64,000 nucleotides of DNA from positions 21,457,001 to 21,521,000 of the forward strand of contig OY987265.1 in assembly GCA_963920665.1 (NCBI GenBank), in the 5' to 3' direction. Shown piece after piece: positions 46,932-57,794 of this stretch. A program made the translations under genes and the position numbers. Position 1 is the first letter of the stretch. Every line of letters begins with the position of its first letter. The stretch comes from Straminergon stramineum. Lineage: Eukaryota; Streptophyta; Bryopsida; Hypnales; Calliergonaceae. The notes beneath the pieces were generated by a model that worked only from the letters and a program-made list of their open reading frames with translations, did no database searches and was not told the DNA's origin.

Positions 46932-47995
46932 TGCCATGTACTAAGACTCCCTGTAGAAGGCAATTTCAGAATAGCTTTCTTAAACTCCAAAGTCAGCTTA
47001 GTTTGAAGAATCGTGTCGTGCTTGGTAACATACCTGCAAAATGCCGAACAAGAATTGCAAACCCTGACACCCTTATTGTACTCAATATTGTCATAATGAT
47101 GATTCTAAGCAAGTAACTGTTGGATGCAGATCTGTAATCATTGACCATACCTCCAACTCCAAGCACCGAAGAATCAAGTGGTTTTGCACCCTCATTGCTC
47201 GCTAATTGATCAAGAAACTCGGAAGACGACAGCTTGTCTCTCAGTTGGTCATACATCTGGTACCATCACAACCCCACATGATTGTAACCAGAGATCTTGC
47301 TACATTTGACATTCATGATACAACAAGTGTCAAGACTTGAGTTCTACAATAACAGGCAATTCTGCGATTAGAGGTGATTCTCAAACGAGGCTTCATCTCT
47401 GTACGTGGAGTGGAAATGTTCCTGATAAGAATTTGGAGCTCAGAATTGCCCAGGGGCTTGACATGGAAAGAAGGACGAGAATCTCGCATTTGAAGTTGTC
47501 AGGGAGTGAGACTTACGTTCGACAAAAAGAGGCGATTCTCAGAGAGGAGGCTTCAAGACTCTAAGTGGGAGGAAAGTAAGTTTGTTGAAAATTTGGGGCT
47601 CAGAACCGTGCAGGTCTTGAAATGGAAAGAAGGGAGAGAATCTTGCACTTGAACTTGTGCACTCTGATATCCCTAATGCTCCTGAGCAAACCCAAATTGT
47701 GTTGCCCTTGATAAGAAAACAGAGTGGAATTTGTATCAGTGCTGCTCACATCAGGGGTACCAGGCTCCTGGGATAATTCTGTGCTTGCAGAATCGGAATT
47801 GAGGGCTGCTGCTGCGGCACCATCATCATCGGCCAGTTCCAGATCCTCAATCACTTTCTTATAAACCTCCACACTCTTGCGCAGCTTGTCATTCTCCAGC
47901 ACCTCGGCAGCGAGAAGCGCCTTCAACTCTGTCTCTTGTTGCGCCGCCCAGGCTACCTTCACCACCGCCTCCGAAACCTCCTTACTCCCCATCAA
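46932..47995 (-). CDS. Coiled-coil N-terminal exons, probably of the same minus-strand gene
   Basis: ATG at 47995-47993. Exon 1 (47995-47663) encodes an acidic helical region (WAAQQETELKALLAAE, VEVYKKVIEDLELADD) followed by a Ser/Thr-rich stretch. Exon 2 (47256-47151, acceptor ccag, donor gtatgg) encodes YDQLRDKLSSSEFLDQL. A possible exon 3 (47033-46932) encodes KHDTILQTKLTLEFKKAIL. Exon 3 to the exon at 45726 is in phase, but exon 2 to exon 3 is one base out of register with the borders I can see, so one border is wrong or the gene has an indel. The exon 1 donor (agagtgcac) is weak. I infer this and 45726-44702 are one gene of unknown function. Confidence 0.5.
47384..47660. repeat. Direct duplication of about 115 bp in the intron of the minus-strand gene
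   Basis: 47384-47500 and 47545-47660 share 'gaggcttca', 'gaatttggagctcagaa/aaatttggggctcagaa', 'cttgacatggaaagaagg/cttgaaatggaaagaagg' and 'gagaatct(c/t)gca'. One copy abuts the end of exon 1, so the exon edge itself has been duplicated and has decayed. Confidence 0.7.
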
Positions 47996-48844
47996 TCACT
48001 CCTGCGCTCCGGCCTCACTTACTTCTACTCACCATCTTGAAATCACAAACACTATCGTCTTTGCTGTGAAAGATGCAAATGCTATCTCCACGATATGCGC
48101 AAGAGAACGGCATACACAAAATTCATAACTTCCCTTCAGCCCTGACGTGCTTCTACGGGTACACCCATCTTACTGTTCCTCTATTAATACATAACAAACG
48201 TAGTAAACAGGAAATACATTGGATTCACTCGAAGCGGATGAGAAGGTGTGATGCTTCTTCTGCTTGTTCAAGAATGTCAACCCGGGAAGAAGTTATTGGA
48301 GTGATTAATGTCATGAACTGCCCTTCTCAGAGTGATGGAGGTGTCAAAGAAAGAAGATGTTCGAGGATCGGGGCATTTTGAATTAGCAAACAGGCCCAAG
48401 GTACTCGAAGCTCCTTTCAACGATGATATGAAGCTAATCAACCGCTTTAAAAAGGACCTTCATGACCAGGAGACTTGAAACCCTAAAAATAGAGAAATTA
48501 GGGCTTACTGATACTACGATTTGGTATGAAAAGGACACCAACATTCATCGCTTTAAAGGAATTGATTTTTGGTTTCCAAATAGTACTTTCATGTTCCCAA
48601 ATTTGGCACTTTGGGTCAACAGTCCAGGTCCTGAAGGCGGAGCCGCACCACAGACTACTAGCACTTAATTTCAGCTTACGATTCGACGGGCTTTTGCGCC
48701 CTGGAATTCGATGTTGTATTGTGAGATTCCATTGCTGAAGCGCATCTCATTGAGGGTGTTTCTGTGGTGGAATTGGGCGAATTGGTTCCTTTCTCGATCC
48801 TTGAGGTCCAAACCCTAGTTTAGGGTTCAGGGGGTTTCGCAGAG
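47996..48844. promoter_or_regulatory. Divergent promoter region between the minus-strand gene and RPC4
   Basis: The two start codons face away from each other, 849 bp apart. Close to the RPC4 ATG, 'aaaccctag' (48810) and 'tttagggtt' (48819) form paired telo-box motifs, common in plant promoters of genes for transcription and translation machinery. No other site is assigned. Confidence 0.5.
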
Positions 48845-49939
48845 ATGGAGCCGCGGAAGGCAGTGACGAGAGTGGTACCGCCGGCCGAAGAATCGGCAAG
48901 CAATAAGGGGCAACAGCAACAACAACAATCAGGTCCGGCAGTGTTGCCCGCGGAAGCGTACACGACCGGGGGAGTGAGGAAGAAGAAGTTCGAGCCGAAG
49001 GTCCCGACGCGGCGATTGAAGAAGCCGACCGCCGACCTAAAGGACGAGCCAGGCGAAGGCTCCGGCGAGATTCCCAAGGAGCTCCAGAAATTGCTGCAGC
49101 AAGCGGAGAGCGATGGCCAGAGAGCATTTCGCCCGAACCAACGCACGTCCAAAGTCGCCTTCGGCTTCGGCGGCTTCTCGTCTCGCACTTCTGCCCCGTC
49201 CGCCGGATTCCAACACAAGGGATCCAGTGGAGGAGGTACTGGTCGTGGTAGTGGTGGTGGAGGTGGCGGTGGAGGTGGTGGTGGTGGTTTAGGGTTTAGT
49301 GGTGGTGGAGGTGGTGGAGGAGGAGGTGGAGGAGGTGGAGGTGGAGGATCTAGTCGAGCCTTTGAGAAGCAAGAATTCATGCAAACCGACGAGCTGCACT
49401 CCAAGCACAAAACATCCGGCAAGAACGTCGAAGTCTTCGACTTGGAGCGTTACTTCCCCGTGACGCTCCCCCTCCGGAAGCCCTTCTCCGGCGAATCTCG
49501 CCTCCTGGACGACGCGGAATTCGACCACCCCGAGGACGAGGTTCACGAGGACGACGAGGACGCGGTCGAGCCCGCGGAGGAGCTCGGTCTCACGGAGAAC
49601 CGGGAGGACGACGTGCTCTTCTTCTTCCAGTTGCCCCAAGGCCTCCCCCTCTCCTCCAAGTCCACCACCGCAGGGTCCGCCTCCGCCAAACTGGAGGATC
49701 TCACCCAAGGAGGCGCTATGGGCAAGCTGCTAGTGTACGAAAGTGGAGCTGTGAAGTTCAAGGTCGGAGATGTGATCCTGGATGCGCTGCCTGGAACGGA
49801 ATGCACGTTCGCGCAGGAACTTGCGGCGGTGAATACCACGACTAAACGGTGTGGGTTTCTGGGAGAAGTGTACAAGAGAGTGGTGCTTACGCCTGATATT
49901 GATAATGTGTTGCCTGATATCACCGACTTGAACACCTAA
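48845..49939 (+). CDS. RPC4: DNA-directed RNA polymerase III subunit RPC4
   Basis: An intron-less 364-residue frame. RPC4 (yeast Rpc53) pairs with RPC5 on Pol III and helps initiation and termination on tRNA, 5S and other short genes in the nucleus. Evidence: the N-terminal basic motif GGVRKKKFEPKVPTRR (about 40-55) and the C-terminal domain (about 295-360) with GKLLVYESGAVKFKVGD, the CTFAQELAAVNTTTKRC segment and LGEVYKRVVLTPDID, in the family's usual order. Between them lie a poly-Gly linker (about 129-168, coded by GGT/GGA repeats), the conserved LERYFPVTLPLRKPF segment, and a very acidic stretch (about 219-245). The start is the first ATG and gives the expected basic N-terminus. The poly-Gly tract is likely length-variable. 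The telo-box promoter fits a housekeeping role. Confidence 0.88.
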   Translation: MEPRKAVTRVVPPAEESASNKGQQQQQQSGPAVLPAEAYTTGGVRKKKFEPKVPTRRLKKPTADLKDEPGEGSGEIPKELQKLLQQAESDGQRAFRPNQRTSKVAFGFGGFSSRTSAPSAGFQHKGSSGGGTGRGSGGGGGGGGGGGGLGFSGGGGGGGGGGGGGGGGSSRAFEKQEFMQTDELHSKHKTSGKNVEVFDLERYFPVTLPLRKPFSGESRLLDDAEFDHPEDEVHEDDEDAVEPAEELGLTENREDDVLFFFQLPQGLPLSSKSTTAGSASAKLEDLTQGGAMGKLLVYESGAVKFKVGDVILDALPGTECTFAQELAAVNTTTKRCGFLGEVYKRVVLTPDIDNVLPDITDLNT

Positions 49940-52404
49940 CCCTAAACTCAGAGTGCTTTGCGATGAAGCGGAGAATGAGAATCCACATGATGCATAAGTG
50001 CTGACGACACACGAAGAGCAATTCGCAAAGTGCTAGGTCTCCGAGCTCCAGGTGATTACAATCTCTCCTAAACCCTGAACCCTAAATCTGAAACCGTTGA
50101 GATTGTTGCATTGAGATGCTCGTTTTTCCATGCTGTTACCTTTTCATGCTGTGATATATGGTGATTCTTGTCTCCGGGCAGCTCATGCATTTGGGGAGGG
50201 AATTTGGTGTTCACAATCTCCCTCAAACCCAAAACCTCTGGAATGCTTGAATTGATTCTGCCTATGATTCTGAGGTAGAGGATACTATCTGCGTCATTTT
50301 AAGCATTTTAACCAATATATAGGAGGAAGTTTTTAGGGACATCACTCTGGAACTGTCGAGAGATCACTTTGGACAGAAGAGTCAAGTTCTTGAGATCAAG
50401 CTTTTATCACAACGTATGATTTTTCTTATGCAATTTAAAAGGAAGGTTGTAGACAACTATATTGATACGAGACGACACCATGTCCCTTCAAAGATCAGTG
50501 GCCATAGGCTTTTAGCAAATTCATCTTTACACTACTACATTATACGTCCGGTCAAGTGTAAGAATAGATGAGCTGCTGTTGGCATCAGGGGTGAGTATAG
50601 GAGGCGGAACAAATCTCTAATGGCTTTATGTTAGCTATGGTATCCCCTACCTTGCAAAGTTAGAATCGGTGATTGTTAGCTATGGTAGCTTATCCTGATA
50701 GCATGAGAGTTTGGTTTTCACAATCTCTCTTAAACCCTAAACCTCTGAAAATCTTGCATTGCATCTATTTAGCTGCATGATTTCCCTAGTCTCAGAACAA
50801 TGGAACCTTTTGAAGCTGTGATAGTAACATGGTGATCGGTGTTCATGATTGAAGTATAATGGGGTGATTGTTGGTTACAGCAGCCGATGCAGATTGGGAG
50901 AGAGAGCTTGGTGATACCTGCATCACTAGAAGTTTACACCATGGTGCTGTGCTGCAATGCATCAATGATTGTGAAGTTAAGTGATTGAAGTGCAAGTGGA
51001 ATTGAGGATGTTGATCATGTGCAAAAGATTGCTGAGCGTCATTGTGTTGGAGCCAATCTTGGATTTGTGAGGATGCAAAAAGAGCCATTGTAGTAGACGG
51101 TATCTTGGCTGAGGTGAATTCCCTCGGTAGACTAAAACTTGATTGTTTTCAATCAAAGATCCATATCATATTTTATGAGAAAAAAGTTGAAAATTACAAA
51201 TGTGAAAGTTTTGAGGTACCCACAATTGCCAGTGAATGCGATTTCTCTAAAATCGATTGGAATTTTTATGCACGACTAATGTTTATTAGAAATTACTGTA
51301 GATGGCTTGTTGAATTGAAGAACAGAAATTTAGCCTAAAAATGGAAAGGTATTTGCTTCTGAAGTGCGTCTTAGTACAGCAGCAATAATTGATAGTACGC
51401 CACCTATAAATTTGGTGCACTCACGTGCTGAAAAGAATACAATAACAATGAACACCAAAATGGTGGATTCAATTAAATACTCCGTAGAACACATTCAATT
51501 ATTGGCTTTTGATGGATTCCTTTATTTATAGTTCACCCCATTTATGTTCATAGTATAGGTGTTTATATTGAGGTAGAGTTTGATAATATGTGTTTATACT
51601 TTATTATTGGACTAAGTGGAAAAAATTGCAATTGAAAAGCAATTGGTGTTTCTAAGTAATTGGATTTCAAATTGTAACTCCTTTGAAAATTTGACAATTT
51701 GACTAGTGTAGGTTTTTGAGCTACCAATCCATTAGCAATCCACTAGGAATTATAGACACTAGTGTGCCTTGTGTTGTTGCCACAACTAGATTAAAAGTAA
51801 CAAGAATTCTTTAATTTGTAAATTGTAAAAAGTTTGAATTTCAAAATCTTTTATGTACAAAGGAATTCAAGGGTTTTGTTATAGTATGAGAGTTTGCGTT
51901 CTTGATATGAATAGAAAGCTTTGTGCATGGAAGGCAAGGGCTTTGTTTTGTAGCATTTGGACCTATGATATGAAAGTTATAGTTTTTTTTAAAATAAAAG
52001 ATAATTTAGTTCAATTTTCTTGATTCATAAAAACTTTGAAAATTATTAACTTTCACACCATAGGTCCAAATGCCTCAAAACAAAGTCTGTACCCCCTTCC
52101 TTGCAAAGATCTCTCCAATAGTACTAAAAATGCCTCCAAACGCTTCATGATTTCTTAGACCTCAATGTATCAAACAAACGAAATGAACAAACAAACAAAT
52201 GAATTTAAGGTACAGATGTCACCACTAGATACAATATTTGCTAATGAATAATCATTGAAAATTTGAAAATGAATGTAAAGTGAATAATGAATAAATACAT
52301 ACAAACCTTCATGTCTTGATATAAAATAGGGATATGATCTTCTAAAAAAAGAAATTCTTAAATTTTCACAATTGTATAGAAAAATGTTTTTTCTTAAAAT
52401 AAGG
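49940..52404. other. 3' flank of RPC4 and AT-rich intergenic DNA
   Basis: Positions 50050-50100, 50209-50280 and 50715-50775 carry diverged copies of a segment reading 'cacaatctcyctyaaaccctaaacctctg'. A 98-codon plus-strand ORF (51042-51338) has no recognisable features and I do not call it a gene. The rest to 52404 is AT-rich without supported genes. Confidence 0.45.
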
Positions 52405-52413
52405 TAGGGAAAG

Positions 52414-53331
52414 TTTAACCCCTAAAGTCCCACTATCCCCTCAAGGGACAAAATGGATTTTGGACAAGCTCCTAAGGTCTCAATATTTGTCCCGATTATT
52501 TGAAATTTCTTGTCAAGATAGAAGAACTTAGTAGCTTTTTAAAAATATAATTTTCATTTCATGTCGATGCCCAGGAGCAAAAGTTATGGCACAAGAAGTC
52601 CTTTTTTCGGTGCAATGGATAGAAATCCTCTCACACACAAAAAAAAAATTTAATATAAAATTGTTTCTCATAGATTGTAATTTTATCTGTATGGGAAGCT
52701 TTGATTCATTCTATTTGGATTCATTATGTGAAGTTGTGGACAACCTTATTTTTTGGGCAATTAGAGCATCTTCTTGAAAAAATAACTTATAGGATTCATT
52801 TCTTAATGCCATTTTCACAATTTTTCAAAAAAAATTATTTGATAGGGGTAAGTTTGCTTTCTAAAATAATATGATCATTAGGATTTTAGTAATCTAATTC
52901 CATCTTAGAGCTATTAATGATTTATTTTTTCTTTCAATCTTGGACCATTTCTACTTAACAATTTTTTAAAGAATGAAAATCAAGTGTATTTTTTTGGAAT
53001 TGTTTTTCCTAGACTTTCACCTCAATTTTTCAACACAATTTTATTTTAAATTCAAAGTTTGTAGTGCAAGTTTTTTCCATAAATGGTAGTCAAAGTTATC
53101 TAAAATTGCAAGTCAACATTCATGATTTTTTTTTTCCAACTTTGAATGCTAATATCTTCCAATCTATACAGTCAAACTTCACATGATTTGAGACTAGTGA
53201 AATACAAGATCCCATAGTTAAATTCTAAGAAAAACATTTTTTTTGTTTTCTTGGGTGAATGAAATAGAACTTGCACTTTTGAATCATTTTTGACAAAAAC
53301 ATGGCCTTGAGACTTTTTTTAGGGGTTAAGA
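52414..53331. mobile_element. 0.9-kb non-autonomous DNA transposon with 9-bp target duplication
   Basis: The ends tttaacccctaaagtcc and gacttttttttaggggttaa-type sequence are inverted repeats; tagggaaag is duplicated on both sides (52405-52413 and 53332-53340). The interior resembles 1-880. A 9-bp duplication is typical of Mutator-like elements (established knowledge); assignment to that superfamily is inference because no transposase is present. Confidence 0.75.
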
Positions 53332-53587
53332 TAGGGAAAGATAAATTCTAAATTAAAATGAATCTTCCTTGCATGCTTGGAAAGATAGAGGGACCCCTTA
53401 GTAAACAAGAGCAATGTGATGAACCATTGAATTAGAGGAAATATATTTTAAACAACTATAAGTATAATCACCTCAAATTCTTTCACTAGTTATAAAAATC
53501 CTGTACAATAAATTTTATCCTAGAAGAAGCTGTGGCTAAAAATGAAGAAATGAATAGCAAAAAATCCTTCTATTTAAAACAAAAATA

Positions 53588-53717
53588 CACAAGTTCATCC
53601 TAGGAATTTTGTGTAATAGGGAGAGGGATTGCAAAAGATTTTGACCTCGAATGAGTTTTTTTTTTTTTATAGCAAATGATTGACATAGATGGTGATCAAC
53701 CTATCATTTTAGGGTTA
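53588..53717 (+). mobile_element. MITE family B, partial copy
   Basis: Contains 'aagttcatcctaggaattttgtgtaa', 'ttttgacctcgaatgag' and ends 'tagggttaag', matching the right two thirds of family B. The left end is missing. Confidence 0.5.
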
Positions 53718-53727
53718 AGGAAATATT

Positions 53728-53934
53728 AGCCCTTAAACAACAACAAGGACGTATTTTGTCAAATAGATAATAAAGAACCTTCCTATGTAGGATAGAAGTG
53801 TAATTATTCATCCTTGGAATTTTGTATAGAAAGGAGAAATCTTGTACAATAGTTTGACCTCCAATTAGTATTTTTTTGAAGTAGATGATGTCACACAAAT
53901 TCAAAAGGGATGATTTCTGTCCTTTAAGGGTTAG
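53728..53934 (+). mobile_element. MITE family B, copy in plus orientation
   Basis: Core 'gtgtaattattcatccttggaattttg', 'tacaatagtttgacctccaat' and 'gtagatgatgtcacac', ending 'cctttaagggtta'. It faces the next copy head to head. Confidence 0.65.
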
Positions 53935-53960
53935 ACAAAACTAATCTTACAATTCATCCA

Positions 53961-54176
53961 TTAACTCTTAAAGGGCAGAAAAATCCTCCCTTTTGAAACC
54001 GTGTGACGTCATCTACTTTATAAAATCCAAAAATATTCAATAGAAGTCATACTAATATAGAAGACCTACCCTTCTCTTACAAAATTCCAAAGATGAATAG
54101 TCACAATTTTATCCTACATAGAGAGATTCTATGTCATCCATTGCACACACATGTCTATGTTGACGTTTAAGGGTTA
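53961..54176 (-). mobile_element. MITE family B, copy in minus orientation
   Basis: Starts ttaactcttaaaggg and ends cgtttaagggttaa. Its core is the reverse complement of the preceding copy ('gtgacgtcatctacttta', 'gatgaatagtcacaattttatcctac'). With 53728-53934 it forms a hairpin-capable pair. Confidence 0.7.
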
Positions 54177-54609
54177 ATGGTTAAATGAAACTAAGATAAA
54201 AGCATCCAAAATGTAACACGAGTTGTTCACAAACACCTAAAAAACAACCTAAATCCAAAGGCTTGTGTACCCAAAGTAGACAAGTGGGGTTCTAAAGTAG
54301 ACATGTAGGGTTACTAGAACTTGTCACTCATCCAAGAAGTAGCCAATCACCTGCACTTGATCCAAGTTTAGATTGTGTCCCTTTTGGGTGTTTTTGTGCC
54401 TGCTTTGGTGTTAGTCTAATGTCCAGAGTAGGTGCATCTATAGAGTTGTTTTAAATTTTTTTTTTTAATATTCATATAAACTTGGAAAAATATGAAACCA
54501 ATTTTGTTGGTTTGATAAACCATTTCCTAACATACGCACATTATTTTTTTTGTACCCACCTTCTATATTAAGAGATCCGAAATAAGTGTCACATGTAGGT
54601 GCTTCTACC
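54177..54609. other. AT-rich intergenic DNA, no gene
   Basis: No supported gene. There is a local repeat 'agtagacaagt..ggttct/agtagacatgtagggtt' at 54275-54315. Confidence 0.4.
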
Positions 54610-54802
54610 TTAACCCTTGAAACCCTAGTTCATGACTCTGGAAATCAACCATTTTGTGTGATTCATTGGGAGTCAAACTATTGTAGAAGATTTGCCCTTT
54701 CCATCCCTAATTCTAAGGATGAATAGTTGCACTTTTGTCCTACACATGAGAATTCCTTGTCATTTATCGGACAAAAAACGTCCGCCTCATTTAGGGGATA
54801 AT
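54610..54802 (-). mobile_element. MITE family B, copy upstream of ATG101
   Basis: Begins ttaacccttgaaaccc and ends catttaggggataa; the core is in reverse orientation ('gatgaatagttgcacttttgtcctac'). It ends about 280 bp before the ATG101 start codon, so it may lie in the promoter. Confidence 0.7.
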
Positions 54803-55083
54803 CATACAATTGTGTCATAATTTGCTTTTCACATGCCACGTCAGCAGAGACCGAATCCACGTGGAATCCGGAGCTGTTCTTTGACTTTCAAAAGACTGAA
54901 AAGACCTTTTAATTGCCTTTAAAGCCCATGCCCTGTTTCTAGGGTATCGATCAACTCCTCCAAGGTTTTGCCTCTTCGCAATCGCAGTGAACTTGATCGC
55001 AATTTCATGGTCGCCAGATTCAAGGGTCTACAGAATCACGTTACAAGAGAACAAGAATCGTGATTCTCCAAGCGATTTAGGCC

Positions 55084-57622
55084 ATGAACTGTGAGGTCTT
55101 TTACCTCAAGGAGCTTGTAAGCGCACCCTCTCGTTACTCCCTCGTTGTTTTCTCTTTCGAGTAGTGGTGGATTGCTTTTTGGGTGATTGGGTGATGATTT
55201 GAATTTTGATCGGAGGGTCATGTGTTGATGAAGGAGCTGTGATTTCGCAGGAAGTGGAGCATTATCAGATTCGGGAAGTTTTGAGATGTATGGTTACTTC
55301 CTTACGCATTTGGAGTTTCTTTTTCGTTCACTTGAGATTGTAATTTAATCTCGGAATTGTTTTCTTGTTGAAGAAGGGTTTCTGGTCTAGGAATTTGTAG
55401 TTAGGGTTTGGGTGAAAAAAGTTCGTTTGGTGTTAAGGTTTGTTCCTGCGAATTGTGCCGCGGTTGCAGTGATTTAAGCGTCATATCCAATTATACCGAC
55501 AGATTTATTCAATGTTACTTTTCGTCGTATTTAGGATAGGGTTTTGCTTTTAGGGTTTCTGATTGATATATGCGCTGTTGACAGGTATTCTCCATACAAT
55601 TATGTTCAACAGAGCACTGGGGTTGGTGCGGCCTCGTGACGTTGATTCTGAGCTTTTTGAGATCACCTATGTAAGCGCTTGATCTCTTGTGTGGGGTTTT
55701 GAATTTCTGCAGTTGTATTGGAATGGATTGAAAAAGGTCGATCGGCTTTTGATGGTCAGCAAATTTTTAGAAGGGATATAATAAAAGATTTTGCAATCAC
55801 GGAAGCCTAAGTCCTTAAAGTCCCAAGAGGCTTAACTTGGGTCTCATGTTGTTGTTTTAGTAGTTTTGAGTAGGTCACGTGGGAATTTCTTCAGTTCAAT
55901 TGTATTCAGTCTTGATCGGTTCTGATGATATAAAATTTGGTCCCATCCGACTTAAATTTGATCAATCGAATGAACCATGATTCCAGTCTTTTAGGGGTTA
56001 AAGCAAGAGCGTGGTGAATTTTAAGTTTAATAATGTCATGAGAAAGATCAGGCTTTAGGCTTGATATCGGCTCATTGCGATTACGTATACTACGCAATCT
56101 GAATTGTTCCTCCGATTCTAAGTCGTTTGGATTTGTGGTCGCCAGGTACAGTGTGGTGATTCAGCTACAGAGAAAAAGATTGAGGAGAAAATTGACCATT
56201 TTTTGTCATGGGTGGAAAAGTACCCAAACAAGAAGTCTCGGGTTTGTCACTAAGAACCCCCCTCCTTTTTTTTCTTTGTGAATTTCTGCTCCCGTTTTTA
56301 TTTCTCAATCCATCTTTCCCGTCAGATTTCAATCAATCTTTGGTGCAACAGGTGTGTTTATCCTTTTATGAAACGAGAAGCAAGCATATGGCATGGTTCA
56401 GCAAGGTAGAACGGTTGTATTGGGAACAATGGTGCATTCAACTTCATGTTGTCCCTCCTGCACCCCTTAAGGCCAAAAAATTCTACGACAGTTCTCAGTC
56501 AGGAGAAACGGGAGGTAGGTCTCTGTCCAGCACTCTCTCTCTTCCATTTTCTTAGAATTTGTTGTGTTGTTTTTTGCCTTCTGGATTGTGTGCAAGCATG
56601 CTGCTTGGTTCATCTTCCTCCTAGTCCAAGTTCACTGTGGTCTCCTAAAAACCAAAGGTCTCTAAGGTCTCTTTACTTCCGAATGGCCTTCGTTGCCCTC
56701 CATACCCTATAGAACGTCGGGCTTGCTTGGCGGGTCCTCTGTGCAGTACCTACTCTTTACACCTTTGTCCGCAGTTTTTACTTTACGCCTAAGTTGGTGA
56801 TTTGTTTTGTGTTTCTTCCTTCTATAAACAGAAACAATGATGGATGAACGGCAAAGACGCCATGCAACACTTGAGGCTGCCTTACGAGATGTGATCACCC
56901 AAGTCTTGGTGATTGTAAATGAGAAGAAGGATCACATTCCTCCCGTTCTGCAACCGGATGTTGTCATCTCATTTCCCTTTGAGATCTCTATTCCAAGGTA
57001 CTGCAGGGACACCTCTTGCGGTGTGACGTGTTTTATGCCACATCAATTTGCATTTGTTAGTGTCCTTGACAGTCATGCATCCTGTTTCACTTAGTTGTAC
57101 CTGAATGCATGTACACCTAAAAGCATTGAAGTAAGCATGGCTCCTATTATTAGACTTCATTTATTTGTTGAGTCTTGTTGGCAAGTGAAAGAGAATTGAA
57201 GCGCCTTAATTAAGGTACGTTTGCACTTGGTTTAGGAGTGATGTTAGCAAAGTAAAATCTAATCCATAGGTGTAACGAGATCCATTCCTAAAACTCTTGA
57301 TAATACCACTCTTAACACCAAGTGCTTACTTACCTTTTTGGGTTGTATCTTTTAAGACCATTTGAAGAATTCATGAATTTCCAAAGTGATGGTTACTGAT
57401 GTACCCAAAATCAACCCCAGCTTCTCATATCCAGTCCATTTACATGTTAGGGAAGAATTTATATGGGCTTGTGCTGGGATTACCATAATGGAGTAAGATG
57501 AATATGCTTGCTTACTGACGTGATGCTTTTTTGTGACTGTTTGCAGCTCCTCAGACTCTTCCTTTGGAATGGACGTGTTCAAGCGACTGTTGCAAACCGG
57601 ACCTCCTACGATGTTGAATTAG
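55084..57622 (+). CDS. ATG101: Autophagy-related protein 101 (seven exons)
   Basis: Join 55084-55116, 55251-55287, 55585-55670, 56146-56241, 56352-56514, 56832-56997, 57547-57622; 218 residues, as expected for plant ATG101. The protein is a HORMA-fold partner of ATG13 in the ATG1 kinase complex that starts autophagosome formation in the cytosol. Evidence: start MNCEVFYLKEL; EVEHYQIREVLRC; LHTIMFNRALGLVRP followed by ELFEITY; ERLYWEQWCIQLHV; VNEKKDHIPPV; PFEISIPSSSDSSFGMDVFK; and the end QTGPPTMLN, in the order of the family. All introns are GT-AG and keep frame. AWFSK in exon 5 probably corresponds to the WF finger region that recruits downstream factors (by analogy with the animal protein). 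A MITE lies about 280 bp upstream. Confidence 0.95.
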
Positions 57623-57794
57623 AAACCCTTGTTTATAAAATTAATCTTCTGATTCCTGTGTACATAAGTTTAGTAATCACACATGGGGGGGGTTTGTCAA
57701 ACAGATGAGGGCTTGCGTAGTGACTTACATCGTAAGATACCTTGCACTGTTTTCTTTCGGTAAGATAACACAGTACTAGGAGCCGGCTTCTTGT

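Noticed and set aside
48820..49422. 200-codon proline-rich minus-strand ORF
   Set aside because: It is the antisense of the RPC4 poly-Gly tract and coding sequence.
50080..50100. Telomere-like repeats as an interstitial telomere
   Set aside because: Only single or double aaaccct units occur, too few for a telomeric tract; they are better seen as telo-box motifs or part of a local duplication.
51042..51338. 98-codon ORF downstream of RPC4
   Set aside because: No recognisable motif, no splice context, and it lies in a region of old repeats.
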